DNA of 15,859 nt from Legionella genomosp. 1 (lineage in GTDB: Bacteria; Pseudomonadota; Gammaproteobacteria; Legionellales; Legionellaceae). Positions 15,316 through 15,859 of the stretch are shown here, piece after piece. Position 1 is the stretch's first letter; the number at the start of each line of letters is the position of its first letter. The stretch is from the NCBI GenBank assembly GCA_945901145.1, contig CAMDJY010000006.1:1-15859 (forward strand), read 5' to 3'. The position numbers and the translations under genes were made by a program. The notes under the pieces are model-generated. The model had not been told where the DNA came from and searched no databases. It saw nothing but the letters and a program-made list of their open reading frames with translations.

Positions 15316-15859
15316 AATTGTCTTTGGGTTGTTTGTAATGACTATCAGTGCCTTATCTTATGCGTCAACCTTAACTGGCTTGATTGCACATAATCAAGCG
15401 AATGGTCGGGCATCAATTGATTGTCGATTGTCTGGTCCGTTTCATTACCGTACGTTTACCTTAAACAACCCAGATCGCGTTGTTATTGATTTTACCAATA
15501 CGACTACACGTTTATCATCTTCTGCTCTGAATATTAAAGAATCAGGGATTATTCAACACATTCGTCAGGGAATTCCCACGCCGAATGTATTACGTATTGT
15601 TCTTGACACACGTACTGCAGCAATCTCGCAGGTAAGTAAAAGCGCAACAGGGTTACATATTAGTTTGGCACCTAAATCCGGCGTTCAACAAGCACAGTAC
15701 AAGCCGGCCCCAGTTGTGCAACCGAAGCTGCAACCGAAGCAACCTCAATTTCAGCCTCAAAGCTTGCATCCTAAACCAGTCGAGCCACCCGCCCCTGTGA
15801 CCAGAGTCAATATTGGTGGGTATCGGAATATTATGGTCGTTTTAGACCCCGGACATGGC
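15308..15859 (+). CDS. amiB: N-acetylmuramoyl-L-alanine amidase, N-terminal part (cut by window edge)
   Basis: This periplasmic amidase cuts the amide bond between MurNAc and the peptide stem of peptidoglycan and helps separate daughter cells. The first 184 residues are present. A signal peptide (M-R-K, a hydrophobic stretch, then S-Y-A as a likely cleavage site near residue 19) is followed by an AMIN domain (about 25-120), which anchors such enzymes at the septum, and a proline- and glutamine-rich linker. The window ends just as the Amidase_3 catalytic domain starts, at V-V-L-D-P-G-H-G, where the histidine is the first zinc ligand. The gene overlaps tsaE by 8 bases in a different frame. It could equally be called AmiC; the AmiB name rests on the tsaE neighbour. 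Confidence 0.93.
   Translation, partial: MRKIVFGLFVMTISALSYASTLTGLIAHNQANGRASIDCRLSGPFHYRTFTLNNPDRVVIDFTNTTTRLSSSALNIKESGIIQHIRQGIPTPNVLRIVLDTRTAAISQVSKSATGLHISLAPKSGVQQAQYKPAPVVQPKLQPKQPQFQPQSLHPKPVEPPAPVTRVNIGGYRNIMVVLDPGHG

Noticed and set aside
1..15859. CRISPR arrays, tRNA or rRNA genes, insertion sequences
   Set aside because: No regularly spaced repeats, cloverleaf-like sequence, rRNA segments or transposase-like ORFs were seen on reading the window.

Overview
This 15.9 kb window looks like chromosomal DNA of a gammaproteobacterium. The strongest evidence is the run rplM-rpsI-sspA-sspB-tsaE-amiB, whose products match the gammaproteobacterial versions closely. The AT-rich genes, and one giant ORF with a eukaryote-like polyglutamine tract and a SecA-type motor, would fit a host-associated or amoeba-associated lineage such as the Legionellales. 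That placement is an inference, not something the sequence proves.

Left block (1-4760, all minus strand): an operon reading phrB (class I DNA photolyase) -> outer-membrane factor lipoprotein (NodT family) -> periplasmic adaptor (AcrA/MexH type) -> RND inner-membrane pump (N-terminal part only, cut by the window edge). Stops and starts overlap or nearly touch, so the four are probably co-transcribed. The last three form a tripartite efflux pump; the photolyase at the head is an unexpected partner.

Middle block (about 4761-12700): an accessory segment between two core blocks. It holds a small ribbon-helix-helix antitoxin-like gene with no visible toxin, and a 264-base divergent intergenic region. 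That region contains a likely RHH promoter overlapped by a palindrome, a 15-bp-stem hairpin, and a short decayed copy of the photolyase gene. Then comes a 7.3 kb gene for a 2439-residue protein. The giant protein has 27 uninterrupted glutamines near its N terminus, about 1100 residues I cannot assign, a SecA-like ATPase core at about residues 1205-1960 with all main motifs intact, and a C-terminal extension with a 60-residue tandem duplication. It is the best candidate in the window for an undescribed system.

Right block (12700-15859, all plus strand): rplM and rpsI (ribosomal proteins L13 and S9) under their own likely promoter; then sspA and sspB under an extended -10 promoter; then tsaE (tRNA t6A synthesis) and the start of amiB (cell-wall amidase), cut by the window edge. 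The petABC genes (cytochrome bc1), which in many gammaproteobacteria lie between rpsI and sspA, are missing here. S9 carries an acidic 12-residue insertion.
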